From: Streptomyces sp. NBC_00513
Lineage (GTDB): Bacteria; Actinomycetota; Actinomycetes; Streptomycetales; Streptomycetaceae
Direction: 5' to 3'
Assembly (NCBI RefSeq): GCF_041431415.1
Contig: NZ_CP107845.1
Span: 1,860,001-1,924,000, forward strand
DNA: 64,000 bases
Shown here: in pieces, positions 42,294 through 51,527 of the stretch
How the letters are laid out: every line of letters begins with the position of its first letter
How positions within the stretch are numbered: the stretch's first letter is position 1
Position numbers and translations under genes: made by a program
The notes under the pieces: model-generated
Seen by the model: the letters and a program-made list of their open reading frames with translations, nothing else
Databases searched by the model: none
Told to the model about the DNA's origin: nothing

Positions 42294-43262
42294 CTAGCCC
42301 TGTTCCCCGTACCCCGCGAGCGCCTCTCCAGCCGCCTTCCGCGCGCTGTCCGCCAGCTCCGGCGGCGACACGATGCGCCCCTCGCGGCCCAGCCGCAGCG
42401 CCAGCCGGCGCAGCGAGGCCGGGTCCGGGCTGCGCAGGGTGATCCGCAGACCGCCCTCCGCCAGCTCCTCGGCGCTGTCGTGCGGGTAGTACTCGGCGAC
42501 CCAGCGCCCGCCCGGGCCCACCTCGACCACGACCTCCGGGTCCTCGGCGGCCGGCTGGACCAGCCCCTCGGACAGGTCGCGCGGCTCGATCGCGGGCGGG
42601 TCGGACCGCTCGTCCAGGAGCGTGATCTCGGCGACCCGGTCCAGACGGAAGGTCCGCCGGGCCTCCGAGAGGTGGCACCACCCCTCCATGTACGTGTGAC
42701 CCACGGCGAACAGCCGGATCGGGTCCACCGTGCGCTCGGTCAGCTCGTCCCGCGCGGGCGAGTAGTACCGCAGCCGGACCCGGCGCCGCTCGGCGATGGC
42801 GCGGTCGACGTCCGCGAAGACCCCGCCCTCCGACTCGAAGGTCACCGACAGCCGGGAGCTCGCGCCGGCGACCTCGCCCGCCGCGGCCTCCAGCTTGGCC
42901 GTGGCCCGCAGCAACGCGTCCCGGTCGCTCTCGCGCAACCCCGGAAGGGTGGCCACCGCGCGGGCGGCGACCAGCAGCGCGGTCGCCTCGTCGGCGGCCA
43001 GCCGCAGCGGCTCGGCGGTGGACTCCCCCGACGCGTCGGGGTTGCGCCACCAGATGCGCTCCCCGTCGGTGTCGATGTCGAGCAGGTCCCCGCCCCGGAA
43101 GCTGGTGCCGCACATGGGCAGCACGTCGAGGTCCGAGATCAGCTCGTCCTCGGTGATCCCGAAGGCGCGCGCGACGTCGGCGACGTGCGCTCCGGGGCGT
43201 TCGCGCAGATACGTCACCAGGGACAGCATCCGGCGGGTCTGGTCAATGGCGTTCGCAGCCAT
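42294..43262 (-). CDS. pafC: PafC, WYL-domain DNA-damage regulator
   Basis: 322 residues. Winged HTH (MLSLVTYLRERPGAHVADVA, then RAFGITEDELISDLDVLP), then the WYL domain (RRVRLRYYSPARDELTERTV, then VDPIRLFAVGHTYMEGWCHL) and WCX extension (VEVGPGGRWVAEYYPHDSAE). With PafB it activates DNA-repair promoters in mycobacteria, probably on sensing single-stranded nucleic acid. 44 bases downstream of pafB. The name comes from proteasome accessory factor genes, near which it lies here too. Confidence 0.93.
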   Translation of the reverse strand: MAANAIDQTRRMLSLVTYLRERPGAHVADVARAFGITEDELISDLDVLPMCGTSFRGGDLLDIDTDGERIWWRNPDASGESTAEPLRLAADEATALLVAARAVATLPGLRESDRDALLRATAKLEAAAGEVAGASSRLSVTFESEGGVFADVDRAIAERRRVRLRYYSPARDELTERTVDPIRLFAVGHTYMEGWCHLSEARRTFRLDRVAEITLLDERSDPPAIEPRDLSEGLVQPAAEDPEVVVEVGPGGRWVAEYYPHDSAEELAEGGLRITLRSPDPASLRRLALRLGREGRIVSPPELADSARKAAGEALAGYGEQG

Positions 43263-43307
43263 GCTGGTACGTCTCCCCCTCAGGGCGGTTCTGGCGAATG
43301 TTGCGGT

Positions 43308-44267
43308 TCAGCCCTTGGCGACGGCGCGCAGCCGGTCCACCACGTCGGCCCGCAGGTCCGCGGGTCCCAGCACCACGACGTCCGGGCCGAACTCGACCAG
43401 CCAGGCGTCCAGCCCGTGCCCGTACGGGATCTCCAGCTCGTCCCAGCCCTCGGCCACGCCCTCGCGCACCCCGGTGGCCTTGGCCCGCAGCGGATAGCCG
43501 GCCCCGGTACGCAGCCGGATCAGCGCGGAACGATCGGCGCTCTCGCCGGCCCAGCTCGCGACGGTCTCCCGCACGGTCACCACGTCCGGCACCTGCGCGG
43601 TGTACTTCGCCGCCCGGGAGCGGACCTTGCCGGTGATCCGGGAGAGCCGGAACACCCGCTCCGCACCGCGGTCCCGGTCGAAGCCGGCCAGGTACCAGTG
43701 ACCGCGCCAGCACTCCAACGCCCACGGCTCGACCTGACGGGTCTCGGGCCTCGCCGCGGTGGACTTGCGGTAGTCGAAGACCACCGGCCGCCGGTCGCGG
43801 CACGCCAACATCAGCGGCTCGAAGGCCGCCTCGTGCACCGGGATCCGCGGCTCGATGGCACTGTGTTGACCCTCGTACGGGTCGCCCGCCTCGGGCATTC
43901 CGCCCGCGCGCAGCTTCTGCAGTGCGCCGCTGGCCGCGCCCGCCAGACGGGCCTGCTGCCAGACCTTCGCCGCCAACCCGAGGGCGGCGGCCTCCTCGGC
44001 GTCCAGGGAGACCGGCGGCAGCCGATTGCTGTCCCGACGGGCCAGATAGCCCGTGTCACCGTCCAGGTTCTCCACCGTCTCGATGACCAGGCCGAGTTCC
44101 CGCAGGTCGTCCTTGTCCCGTTCGAACATCCGGTTGAAGGATTCGTCGTTGCCGGCTTCCATGTAGGCCTCGATCGAACCGCGCAGCTCACGCTTGCTGA
44201 GGGGCCGTCGGGTCCCCAGCAGACACAGCGCCAGATTCATCAGCCGCTCGGCCTTGGCAATCGCCAT
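43308..44267 (-). CDS. pafB: PafB, WYL-domain DNA-damage regulator
   Basis: 319 residues. HTH (AERLMNLALCLLGTRRPLSK, then RELRGSIEAYMEAGNDESFN), WYL domain with a true GHWYLAGFDRDRGAERVFRL, and the C-terminal WCX part. Partner of PafC in a heterodimeric activator. The ATG at 44267 has GGAAGG 6 bases upstream. Heads the run pafB-pafC-zinc ribbon-membrane protein-tatA-tatC. Candidate target promoters lie at 39766-39788 and 59705-59727. Confidence 0.93.
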   Translation of the reverse strand: MAIAKAERLMNLALCLLGTRRPLSKRELRGSIEAYMEAGNDESFNRMFERDKDDLRELGLVIETVENLDGDTGYLARRDSNRLPPVSLDAEEAAALGLAAKVWQQARLAGAASGALQKLRAGGMPEAGDPYEGQHSAIEPRIPVHEAAFEPLMLACRDRRPVVFDYRKSTAARPETRQVEPWALECWRGHWYLAGFDRDRGAERVFRLSRITGKVRSRAAKYTAQVPDVVTVRETVASWAGESADRSALIRLRTGAGYPLRAKATGVREGVAEGWDELEIPYGHGLDAWLVEFGPDVVVLGPADLRADVVDRLRAVAKG

Positions 44268-44370
44268 CGACGCCCTTCCGCCCTTCTCGACGCACACCCC
44301 CGGCGTACGCGTACGCGCACGGCCTCGTGACCGTTGACCGTACCGTCCCGGCGGTCCCCCGCAAAAGCGA

Positions 44371-44396
44371 GGGCCCCCGCCGTCCGGCGGGGGCCC
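44371..44396 (-). terminator. Terminator after the FKBP gene
   Basis: GGGCCCCCGCC pairs with its complement (11 bp) around loop GTCC, 22 bases after the FKBP stop. Confidence 0.75.
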
Positions 44397-44418
44397 CACA
44401 ACTGTCACGACCGAGGGA

Positions 44419-44799
44419 TCAGGCGTCCATCAGGTCACAGACGAAGATCAGCGTCTCGCCCGGGGCGATCAGGCCGCCACCCGCGCCGCTGTCCCCGTAC
44501 GCGAGGTGCGCGGGAATGGTGATCTTGCGGCGGCCACCGACCCTCATGCCCTGCACGCCCTGGTCCCAGCCCTTGATGACCTGACCGACACCGAGCTGGA
44601 ACGCCAGCGCGGAACCGCGGTTCCAGGAGGCGTCGAACTCCTCGCCGGTGGAGAACGCCACGCCCACGTAGTGGACCTTGATGAACGCACCGACCTTGGC
44701 CTCGGCGCCGTCGCCCACCCAGATGTCCTCGATCACGAGATCGGCGGGGGCATCGCCCTCGGGGAAGTCGATCTCGGGCTTCTCAAGCTGGTCACTCAC
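44419..44799 (-). CDS. FKBP-type peptidyl-prolyl isomerase, cytosolic
   Basis: 126 residues, one FKBP domain: FIKVHYVGVAFSTGEEFDAS, then QLGVGQVIKGWDQGVQGMRV and GETLIFVCDLMDA. GTG at 44799 has GAGGAG 7 bases upstream. 69 bases after the lipoprotein FKBP on the same strand. Catalyses cis-trans prolyl isomerisation in protein folding. Confidence 0.95.
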   Translation of the reverse strand: MSDQLEKPEIDFPEGDAPADLVIEDIWVGDGAEAKVGAFIKVHYVGVAFSTGEEFDASWNRGSALAFQLGVGQVIKGWDQGVQGMRVGGRRKITIPAHLAYGDSGAGGGLIAPGETLIFVCDLMDA

Positions 44800-44868
44800 G
44801 GAACTGCTCCTCAAATCTACGAACCGGGGCCCCTCCCGGCCTGAACCGGGAAGAGGACCGAACCAGTC

Positions 44869-45873
44869 TTACACTGCTCCGACGATGTCCACGACGAAGG
44901 CCAGCGTGGAGTTGGCCGGCAGGTCCTCGCCCTTGGCCTGGTCCTTGTAGGCCATCTCCGGCGGAATCACCAGCAGGACGCGGCTGCCGACCTTCTTGCC
45001 GACCAGACCCTTGTCCCAGCCCTCGATGACCTGCCCCTTGCCGATCGCCGTCGAGAACGGCGAGCCGGTCTTCCACGACGTGTCGAACAGCTTCGCGGCA
45101 TCCTTGCCCTGGTTCGGCGCCCACGCGGCACCGCTGTACTGCATGTAGACGGTCTGGCCGTTCTTGACCTCGGGACCCTTGCCCTCGATCAGGACCTTGT
45201 CGACCAGCTCCTTCGGAGGGTCGTTCTTCGGGATCGTGATCGTGGCGGCCTCGTCCTTGTCCGCCTTGACCTGGGGCAGGTCCGAGGGGATCGGCGCCTG
45301 CGTGCCCTCGGCCTTCTTCGGCAGGGTCGAGTCGATGTCCATCACGAAGACCAGGTTGTCGGCCGGACCGACCCCCAGCTGCGGCTGACCCTTGTCACCG
45401 AACGCGGCCGCCGGAGGCGCCACGACCAGCACACGGCTGCCGACCTTCTTGCCCACCACGGACTCGCTGAACAACGGCAGGATCTCCGGAGAACCGGCGG
45501 TGACGACGATCGACGCACCACCCTCGTCGTAGGACCCGTTCAGGTCCTTGCCGCCCTTCCAGACCTTGCCCGTGTACTTCGTGACGACGAGATCGCCCTT
45601 CTTGATCTCCGCGCCCGACCCCTCCTTGACCGTGCTCACCACGAACTTGCCGCTCGGGTCGCCCTTGGGGACGGTGATCTCCGCCTTCTTCCCCGCCTCA
45701 CCCGCCACGGTGGGCATCGGGTCCGCGGAAGCGACCGCCTTCGGTACCGAGGGCTGCGAGGCATCGGCCGACGGAGACGCGGAATCCTTCTTGTCCTTGT
45801 CGTCGCCCCCTCCACAGGCCGCGGTGAGCATCAGAGCCGGCACGATGAGCGCGGCAGCAAGTCGGCGTCGCAC
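44869..45873 (-). CDS. Lipoprotein with two FKBP-type isomerase domains
   Basis: 334 residues. A lipobox LTAAC at residues 16-20 makes it a membrane-anchored lipoprotein. After a Lys/Asp/Ser linker come two FKBP folds: about 85-185 (KKGDLVVTKYTGKVWKGGKD, then VGKKVGSRVLVVAPPAAAFG) and 230-334 (VYMQYSGAAWAPNQGKDAAK, then GKGQVIEGWDKGLVGKKVGS). The first copy has lost part of the conserved loop (IVVTAGSPEILPLFSESVVG) and may be less active. Extracytoplasmic folding factor. GTG start at 45873. Confidence 0.93.
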   Translation of the reverse strand: MRRRLAAALIVPALMLTAACGGGDDKDKKDSASPSADASQPSVPKAVASADPMPTVAGEAGKKAEITVPKGDPSGKFVVSTVKEGSGAEIKKGDLVVTKYTGKVWKGGKDLNGSYDEGGASIVVTAGSPEILPLFSESVVGKKVGSRVLVVAPPAAAFGDKGQPQLGVGPADNLVFVMDIDSTLPKKAEGTQAPIPSDLPQVKADKDEAATITIPKNDPPKELVDKVLIEGKGPEVKNGQTVYMQYSGAAWAPNQGKDAAKLFDTSWKTGSPFSTAIGKGQVIEGWDKGLVGKKVGSRVLLVIPPEMAYKDQAKGEDLPANSTLAFVVDIVGAV

Positions 45874-45915
45874 AGTGGTCCTCAGGGTCGCTGGAATGGT
45901 CCGTCGTAGCGGCCC

Positions 45916-45943
45916 ACTCTACGGCCAACCCCCTCGCCGACAA
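45916..45943 (-). promoter_or_regulatory. Housekeeping-type promoter for the FKBP lipoprotein
   Basis: TTGTCG, 16 bases, TAGAGT on the minus strand, with the -10 ending 42 bases before the GTG. A good match to the main vegetative consensus. Confidence 0.6.
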
Positions 45944-45958
45944 GGCGGCGCCGTGCGA

Positions 45959-45990
45959 AGGGCCCCGCACGCCACTGCGCACGGGGCCCT
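45959..45990 (-). terminator. Terminator after pafA
   Basis: AGGGCCCCG and CGGGGCCCT pair (9 bp) across a 14-base loop with internal pairing, 14 bases after the pafA stop. Confidence 0.65.
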
Positions 45991-46003
45991 CCACCGCCGG
46001 ACA

Positions 46004-47365
46004 TCACATCCCGGCGATCAACTTCTCCACCCGATCGTCCACCGACCGGAACGGGTCCTTGCACAGCACCGTCCGCTGCGCCTGGTCGTTCAGCTTCAGG
46101 TGCACCCAGTCGACCGTGAAGTCCCGCCTCTGCTCCTGCGCCCGGCGGATGAAGTCGCCGCGCAGCCGGGCCCGGGTCGTCTGCGGGGGCACCGACTTGC
46201 CCTCGAAGATCTTCAGGTCGTTGCAGATCCGCGCCGCCTGCCCCTTGCGCTCCAGCAGGTAGTACAGACCGCGCCGACGGTGGATGTCGTGGTACGCGAG
46301 GTCTATCTGGGCGACCCGCGGGTTCGACATGGTCATGTTGTGCTTGGCCCGGTACCGCTCGATCAACTGGTACTTCATGACCCAGTCGATCTCGGTCCCG
46401 ATCCGGTCCAGGTCCTCCGCGTCGATCGCGTCCAGCGTGCGACCCCACAGCTCCAGGACCTGATCGACGACACCGGTGCGGATACCCCGCCGCTCGGCGA
46501 AGTCCACGGCCTTGTCGTAGTACTCGCGCTGGATCTCCAGGGCCGAGGCCTCACGACCGCTCGCCAGGCGCACCTTGCGCTGCCCCGTGATGTCGTGGCT
46601 GACCTCGCGGATGGCCCGGATCGGGTTCTCCAGGGTCAGGTCCCGCATCACGGTGCCCGCCTCGATCATGCGCAGCACCAGATCGGTGGCCCCGACCTTG
46701 AGCAGCATGGTCGTCTCGGACATGTTCGAGTCACCGACGATCACGTGCAGTCGCCGGTACCGCTCGGCATCCGCGTGCGGCTCGTCCCTGGTGTTGATGA
46801 TCGGCCGGGAACGCGTCGTGGCGGAACTGACGCCCTCCCAGATGTGCTCGGCCCGCTGGCTGACGCAGTAGACCGCGCCCCGAGGGGTCTGGAGCACCTT
46901 GCCCGCGCCACAGATCAGCTGGCGCGTGACGAGGAAGGGAATGAGGATGTCCGCCAGACGGGAGAATTCTCCGTGCCGCGCCACGAGATAGTTCTCGTGG
47001 CAGCCGTAAGAATTGCCCGCCGAGTCGGTGTTGTTCTTGAACAGGTAGACGTCGCCCGCGATTCCCTCCTCGTGCAGGCGGCGTTCGGCGTCGACGAGCA
47101 GGCCTTCGAGAATGCGCTCGCCGGCCTTGTCGTGGGTGACCAGTTCGATCAGGTTGTCGCATTCGGGAGTTGCATATTCCGGATGCGAACCCACGTCGAG
47201 GTAGAGGCGGGCGCCGTTCCGCAGGAAGACATTGCTGCTGCGGCCCCATGACACAACACGGCGGAAGAGGTAGCGCGCCACTTCGTCAGGAGACAGTCGG
47301 CGCTGTCCCCTGAACGTGCACGTGACGCCGTACTCGTTCTCCAGCCCGAAAATGCGGCGGTCCAT
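46004..47365 (-). CDS. pafA: Pup-protein ligase PafA
   Basis: 453 residues, carboxylate-amine-ligase/GS-like fold. Attaches the Pup C-terminal glutamate to substrate lysines, using ATP. Conserved [20 protein letters not shown] (catalytic Asp region later), [60 protein letters not shown] and [19 protein letters not shown]. It lacks the Dop loop. Separated from prcA by the LacI/MFS pair; ends in a terminator before the FKBP genes. Confidence 0.98.
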   Translation of the reverse strand: MDRRIFGLENEYGVTCTFRGQRRLSPDEVARYLFRRVVSWGRSSNVFLRNGARLYLDVGSHPEYATPECDNLIELVTHDKAGERILEGLLVDAERRLHEEGIAGDVYLFKNNTDSAGNSYGCHENYLVARHGEFSRLADILIPFLVTRQLICGAGKVLQTPRGAVYCVSQRAEHIWEGVSSATTRSRPIINTRDEPHADAERYRRLHVIVGDSNMSETTMLLKVGATDLVLRMIEAGTVMRDLTLENPIRAIREVSHDITGQRKVRLASGREASALEIQREYYDKAVDFAERRGIRTGVVDQVLELWGRTLDAIDAEDLDRIGTEIDWVMKYQLIERYRAKHNMTMSNPRVAQIDLAYHDIHRRRGLYYLLERKGQAARICNDLKIFEGKSVPPQTTRARLRGDFIRRAQEQRRDFTVDWVHLKLNDQAQRTVLCKDPFRSVDDRVEKLIAGM

Positions 47366-47423
47366 GACTGAACATTACGCCTTCTGCCCTCTTCTGAAAC
47401 CGGGTTCGCCGGCGCCGTTCCGA

Positions 47424-48686
47424 TCAGTTTCTGATCAGAGGGTCCGAGGAGCCCTCCTCCGAGCCCTCCACGACAGCCCCGCCGGCGCCCGCCACGACCC
47501 CGCCGCGCACCGGGGCGGCGAGCACCCGCTGAGTGGCCATCAGCACCACCAACGCCGCCGCGCCGGCCACACTCGCCACCGCGAAACCGGCCCTCGTGTC
47601 ACCCAGTTCCACCGCCGGCCCGGCCACCGCCGTACCGATCGCCGCACCCACCCCGAAGAAGGTCACCAGCCAGGAGAACGCCTCCGTCACCGTGCCCCGC
47701 GGAGCGTGCCGGTCCACGACGATGAACGCGCACGCGATGGCGGGCGCCAGGAACACCCCCGCCAGCGCCGACAACGCCGTCATGCCCACCGGCCCCGGCG
47801 TCAGCATCAACGGCAGATAACAGACCGCGAGCAGCGCCACCAGCATCCGCAGCCGCCGCTCCGCAGCCCCCGCCCACTGCCGGGCCCCGTAGACCACACC
47901 GCCCACCAGCGCGCCCAGGCCCAGGGCCGCCATCAACCAGCCGTACACCGCCTGACCGCCGTGATCGTCCGCGTACGCCACACCGGCCACCGTGATCGAA
48001 CCCAGCGCCGTACCGACGAAGAAGAACGCGCCCAACAGCGCCAGCAACCCCCGAGAGCGCAGCGCACCCAGCCAATGGGCCTCCCGCGGCGCGGAACGCC
48101 ACGTACGAGAGGGCTCGGAGACCACCACGGACAGCGCGCCCAACACACCGATGCCATTGATCACCAGCAGCGCGACCGCCGGGTCCCACAGCGCGACGAA
48201 GAGCGTCACCAGCAGCGGACCGACCGTGAACATGACCTCCTGCGCCACCGCGTCCATGGCGTACGCCACGTGGACCCGCTCCTCCTTGCCGCCGAGCACC
48301 CCCGGCCACAGCGCGCGCAGCCCGCCCTCCAACGGAGGCGTGAACAACCCCGCCACGACCACGGCCGCGTAGGCCACCGCCACCGACCCCGTCCCCGCGA
48401 GCGCCAGCCACACCATGCCCAGCGCGGACACCACCGCGGCCGGCAACTGCACGCGCGGCTGCCCGTACAGGTCCACGGCCCGACCCAGCAACGGCTGCCC
48501 CACCGCGTTCGCCACCCCGTACGCCGCCGCCAGCGCGCCCGCCAGGCTGTAGCTGCCCCCCTCGGCCCGGGTGAACAGCACGATCGCGATGGCTGCGGTG
48601 CCATTGGGCAACCGCCCCACGAGCGTGCCCACCAACAGCCTCGCGGCGTGCCTGGTCTTGAGCAGCTCCGCGTAACCCGCGGCCAT
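47424..48686 (-). CDS. MFS transporter
   Basis: 420 residues, 12 transmembrane helices. RLLVGTLVGRLPNGTAAIAI at the first helix, GQPLLGRAVDLYGQPRVQ as the loop 2-3 motif and GGVVYGARQW in the second half; acidic/serine C-terminus. The ATG at 48686 has AGGAGGGGG upstream. Divergent from a LacI regulator, which likely controls it. Substrate unknown. An accessory pair between prcA and pafA. Confidence 0.9.
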   Translation of the reverse strand: MAAGYAELLKTRHAARLLVGTLVGRLPNGTAAIAIVLFTRAEGGSYSLAGALAAAYGVANAVGQPLLGRAVDLYGQPRVQLPAAVVSALGMVWLALAGTGSVAVAYAAVVVAGLFTPPLEGGLRALWPGVLGGKEERVHVAYAMDAVAQEVMFTVGPLLVTLFVALWDPAVALLVINGIGVLGALSVVVSEPSRTWRSAPREAHWLGALRSRGLLALLGAFFFVGTALGSITVAGVAYADDHGGQAVYGWLMAALGLGALVGGVVYGARQWAGAAERRLRMLVALLAVCYLPLMLTPGPVGMTALSALAGVFLAPAIACAFIVVDRHAPRGTVTEAFSWLVTFFGVGAAIGTAVAGPAVELGDTRAGFAVASVAGAAALVVLMATQRVLAAPVRGGVVAGAGGAVVEGSEEGSSDPLIRN

Positions 48687-48720
48687 GTCCGCCCCCTCCT
48701 GCCCGGAACCAGCCGGGGTA

Positions 48721-48749
48721 ATACGTATAACTTGACGGGTCATACGTAC
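48721..48749. promoter_or_regulatory. Operator of the MFS/LacI divergent pair
   Basis: ATACGTAT (48721-48728) and ATACGTAC (48742-48749) are palindromic half-sites 21 bases apart, two helical turns, in the 135-base divergent gap. They flank TTGACG. Confidence 0.5.
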
Positions 48750-48821
48750 CATGTCCCCAGTCCGCCGGTCCACCCGCCGGACCACCCCCCACCCCATGAC
48801 CTGCGACAACGGGAGCCCCCT

Positions 48822-49817
48822 GTGACGAGACCCACCAGCCGGGACGTCGCCGCCGCCGCCGGGGTCTCCCAGGCCACCGTCTCCCTCGTCCTCGGCGACA
48901 AATGGCGCGGCCGCGTCTCCGAACGCACCGCCGACCTCGTCCGCGAGAGCGCCGCCACCCTCGGCTACCGCCCCAACCTCGCCGCCCGCAACCTGCGCCT
49001 CGGCTCCACCCGCACCGCCCTCCTCGTCGTCCCCGCCCTCACCAACGAGTTCTTCGCCCGCGTCTACACCGGCGCCGCCCGCGTCGCCGCCGAACACGGC
49101 TTCGGCGTCGTCCTCTACCCCTCCCCCGACGGCACCGGACCCGCCCGCGACCCCTTCGCCTCCGCCCGCGCCGCCCTCGACGGAGTCATCGCCTCCTCCA
49201 TGGCCGCCGACGCCCTCGACGCCCTCGGCCGCGAAGGCCTCCCCCTCGTCATGCTCGACAGCGACCCCGCCTCCGACACCGCCGCCGCCCACGTCAACCT
49301 CGCCATGGCCGACGGCATGCGCCAAGCCGCCACCCACCTCCTCGACCACGGCCACCGCCGCTTCCTCCACCTCGCCTCCGCCGTCGACTCCTGGACCTTC
49401 GACATCCGCGCCAAGGCCCTGCCGGCCCTCCTGGGCCCCTCCACCGAACTGCGCACCATCAGGGCCCCCCTCACCGTCCACGGCGCCCGCACCGCCATGG
49501 AAGCCCTCCTGAAGGCACCCGGGCCCCGACCCACCGCCGTCATCTGCGACGACGACATCCTCGCCGCCGGTGCCTGCAAGGCCGCCCGCCGCCTCGGCCT
49601 GCGCGTCCCCGACGACCTCTCCGTCACCGGCTTCGACGACCTCGCCCTCGCCACCGCCGTCGAACCCGAACTCACCACCGTCCGCCTGCCCGCCGAACGC
49701 GTCGGCGAGCAGGGCATGAGCGCCCTCCTCGCCGTCCTCGACGGCACCCCCTGGTCCGCCCCCGACATCCCCGTCGAACTCGTCGTCCGCGACTCCACCG
49801 GCCCCGCCCCCGCCTGA
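48822..49817 (+). CDS. LacI-family regulator
   Basis: 331 residues. HTH at 4-50 (TSRDVAAAAGVSQATVSLVL, then LGYRPNLAARNLRLGSTRTA), then a periplasmic-binding-like domain (VVPALTNEFFARVYTGAARV, DGVIASSMAADALDALGREG, ICDDDILAAGACKAARRLGL, PDDLSVTGFDDLALATAVEP). GTG at 48822 has GGGAG 6 bases upstream. Unusually C-rich codon use, even for this window. Divergent from the MFS gene; ligand unknown. Confidence 0.93.
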   Translation: MTRPTSRDVAAAAGVSQATVSLVLGDKWRGRVSERTADLVRESAATLGYRPNLAARNLRLGSTRTALLVVPALTNEFFARVYTGAARVAAEHGFGVVLYPSPDGTGPARDPFASARAALDGVIASSMAADALDALGREGLPLVMLDSDPASDTAAAHVNLAMADGMRQAATHLLDHGHRRFLHLASAVDSWTFDIRAKALPALLGPSTELRTIRAPLTVHGARTAMEALLKAPGPRPTAVICDDDILAAGACKAARRLGLRVPDDLSVTGFDDLALATAVEPELTTVRLPAERVGEQGMSALLAVLDGTPWSAPDIPVELVVRDSTGPAPA

Positions 49818-49826
49818 ACGCGCAAA

Positions 49827-49860
49827 GGCCCCGACCCACCGCGAACGGCAGACCGGGGCC
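49827..49860. terminator. Convergent terminator between LacI and prcA
   Basis: GGCCCCG and CGGGGCC (7 bp) enclose a 20-base loop with an inner CCG/CGG. Serves both converging genes. Confidence 0.5.
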
Positions 49861-49876
49861 CCTCCACACACACGAC

Positions 49877-50641
49877 CTACTCGGCGTCGTCCTCCGGCAC
49901 CTCGTCATTCGACACGGCATCGGCCTGCGCCGCCGCCGGCACGTCAGCCTCCAGCAACCGCGCCAACTGCCGACCGCGGATCCGCTTGAACTTCCGCTGC
50001 TGCGCCCGCGTACGGTCCAGCACCGCGACCTCCAGCCGCTCGGCCGGAATCGCCTTGTCGGCGCCGTTCGCCTGGCTCGACAGCGCCTGCACCGCCAGCT
50101 TCAACGCCTCGGACAGCGTCATCCCGTCCCGGTGGCGCTGATCCAGGAACGTGCTGATCTGCTCCGCGTTGCCGCCGACCGCGACCGAGCCGTGCTCGTC
50201 CACGATCGAACCGTCGTGCGGCAGCCGATAGATCTGGTCACCCGCGGCCGTCGGACCGACCTCGGCCACGACCAGCTCCACTTCGTACGGCTTCTCGCCC
50301 GCGCTGGAGAAGATGGTGCCCAGCGTCTGCGCGTAGACGTTGGCGAGCCCACGGGCCGTCACGTCGTCGCGGTCGTAGGTGTACCCGCGCAGATCCGCGT
50401 AGCGCACACCACCGATCCGCAGGTTCTCGTACTCGTTGTACTTGCCGGCGGCCGCGAAGCCGATCCGGTCGTAGATCTCACTGAACTTGTGCAGCGCGCG
50501 GGACGGGTTCTCCCCCACGAACACGATGCCGTCGGCGTATTGCAGCACGACCAGGCTGCGACCGCGGGCGATGCCCTTCCGGGCGTATTCCGCCCGGTCG
50601 GCCATGGCCTGCTGAGGTGAAACATAGAACGGAGTCGACAC
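49877..50641 (-). CDS. prcA: 20S proteasome alpha subunit
   Basis: 254 residues. Outer ring of the 20S proteasome. N-terminal gate segment [20 protein letters not shown], then [20 protein letters not shown] and [20 protein letters not shown]. An acidic C-terminal tail is seen in actinobacterial alpha subunits. GTG start at 50641, 46 bases after prcB. Confidence 0.98.
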   Translation of the reverse strand: MSTPFYVSPQQAMADRAEYARKGIARGRSLVVLQYADGIVFVGENPSRALHKFSEIYDRIGFAAAGKYNEYENLRIGGVRYADLRGYTYDRDDVTARGLANVYAQTLGTIFSSAGEKPYEVELVVAEVGPTAAGDQIYRLPHDGSIVDEHGSVAVGGNAEQISTFLDQRHRDGMTLSEALKLAVQALSSQANGADKAIPAERLEVAVLDRTRAQQRKFKRIRGRQLARLLEADVPAAAQADAVSNDEVPEDDAE

Positions 50642-50687
50642 CGGCTGACCGTCCCTTTCTTCTGGGCTCCTACGAGGCGACGGATGG

Positions 50688-51527
50688 TCAGAGCAGGGCG
50701 GCGCGCGGGCCGTCGGGCTGCTCCAGCCGACGGTCGGTCACCGAACGGGCCAGCGCCTGCGACTCGTCGTCGGTCAGCCGGCGGAAGCCCTCGTCGGTGA
50801 TGACGGTGACAATGGGATAGATGTGACGGTAGAGGTCCGGACCACCCGTCGCCGAGTCGTCGTCGGCCGCGTCGTACAGCGCCTGCACGACCAGCGTGGT
50901 GGCCTGCTCCTCCGTCAGGTCGGGACGGTACAGCTTCTTCATGGACCCGCGGGCGAAGATCGACCCGGACCCGGTGGCGGCGAACCCGTGCTCCTCGGAG
51001 CGACCGCCCGTCACGTCGTAGGAGAAGATCCGACCCTTCTCCTTGGCCTCGTCGTAGCCCGCGAAGAGCGGTACGACGGCCAGCCCCTGCATCGCCATGC
51101 CGAGGTTGCTGCGGATCATGGTGGACAGGCGGTTCGCCTTGCCCTCCAGCGAGAGGGTCGTCCCCTCCACCTTCTCGAAGTGCTCCAGCTCCAGCTGGAA
51201 CAGCTTCACCATCTCGACTGCGAGGCCGGCCGTACCCGCGATGCCCACCGCGGAGTACTCGTCGGCCGGGAACACCTTCTCGATGTCCCGCTGGGCGATC
51301 ATGTTCCCCATGGTCGCCCGCCGGTCACCGGCGAGCACCACACCGCCGGGGAACGTCGTCGCGACGATCGTCGTCCCGTGGGGCGCCTCGACGACACCGT
51401 CGGGGAGCTTGCGGTTCCCCGGCAGCATCTCGGGCTGGTGCGCCCCGAGGAAGTCCATGAAGGACGAGGACCCCGGCGTCAGGAAGGCTGCCGGTAGACG
51501 CCCTGTGCTACGAGTGTTGGGTTCCAC
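50688..51527 (-). CDS. prcB: 20S proteasome beta subunit
   Basis: 279 residues. A propeptide of about 50 residues (including [20 protein letters not shown]) ends at G before the catalytic Thr of [20 protein letters not shown]. Also [20 protein letters not shown] and [22 protein letters not shown] at 51527 has GGAAGG 6 bases upstream and gives the N-terminus seen in other Streptomyces ([14 protein letters not shown]). The first 49 bases overlap the 3' end of the endonuclease VII-like gene in another frame. Confidence 0.98.
   Translation of the reverse strand: MEPNTRSTGRLPAAFLTPGSSSFMDFLGAHQPEMLPGNRKLPDGVVEAPHGTTIVATTFPGGVVLAGDRRATMGNMIAQRDIEKVFPADEYSAVGIAGTAGLAVEMVKLFQLELEHFEKVEGTTLSLEGKANRLSTMIRSNLGMAMQGLAVVPLFAGYDEAKEKGRIFSYDVTGGRSEEHGFAATGSGSIFARGSMKKLYRPDLTEEQATTLVVQALYDAADDDSATGGPDLYRHIYPIVTVITDEGFRRLTDDESQALARSVTDRRLEQPDGPRAALL

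Noticed and set aside
47366..47423. Terminator or gene between pafA and MFS.
   Set aside because: Only 58 bases; the GATCAG...CTGATC symmetry around 47422-47436 is short and partly inside the MFS stop, not convincing.
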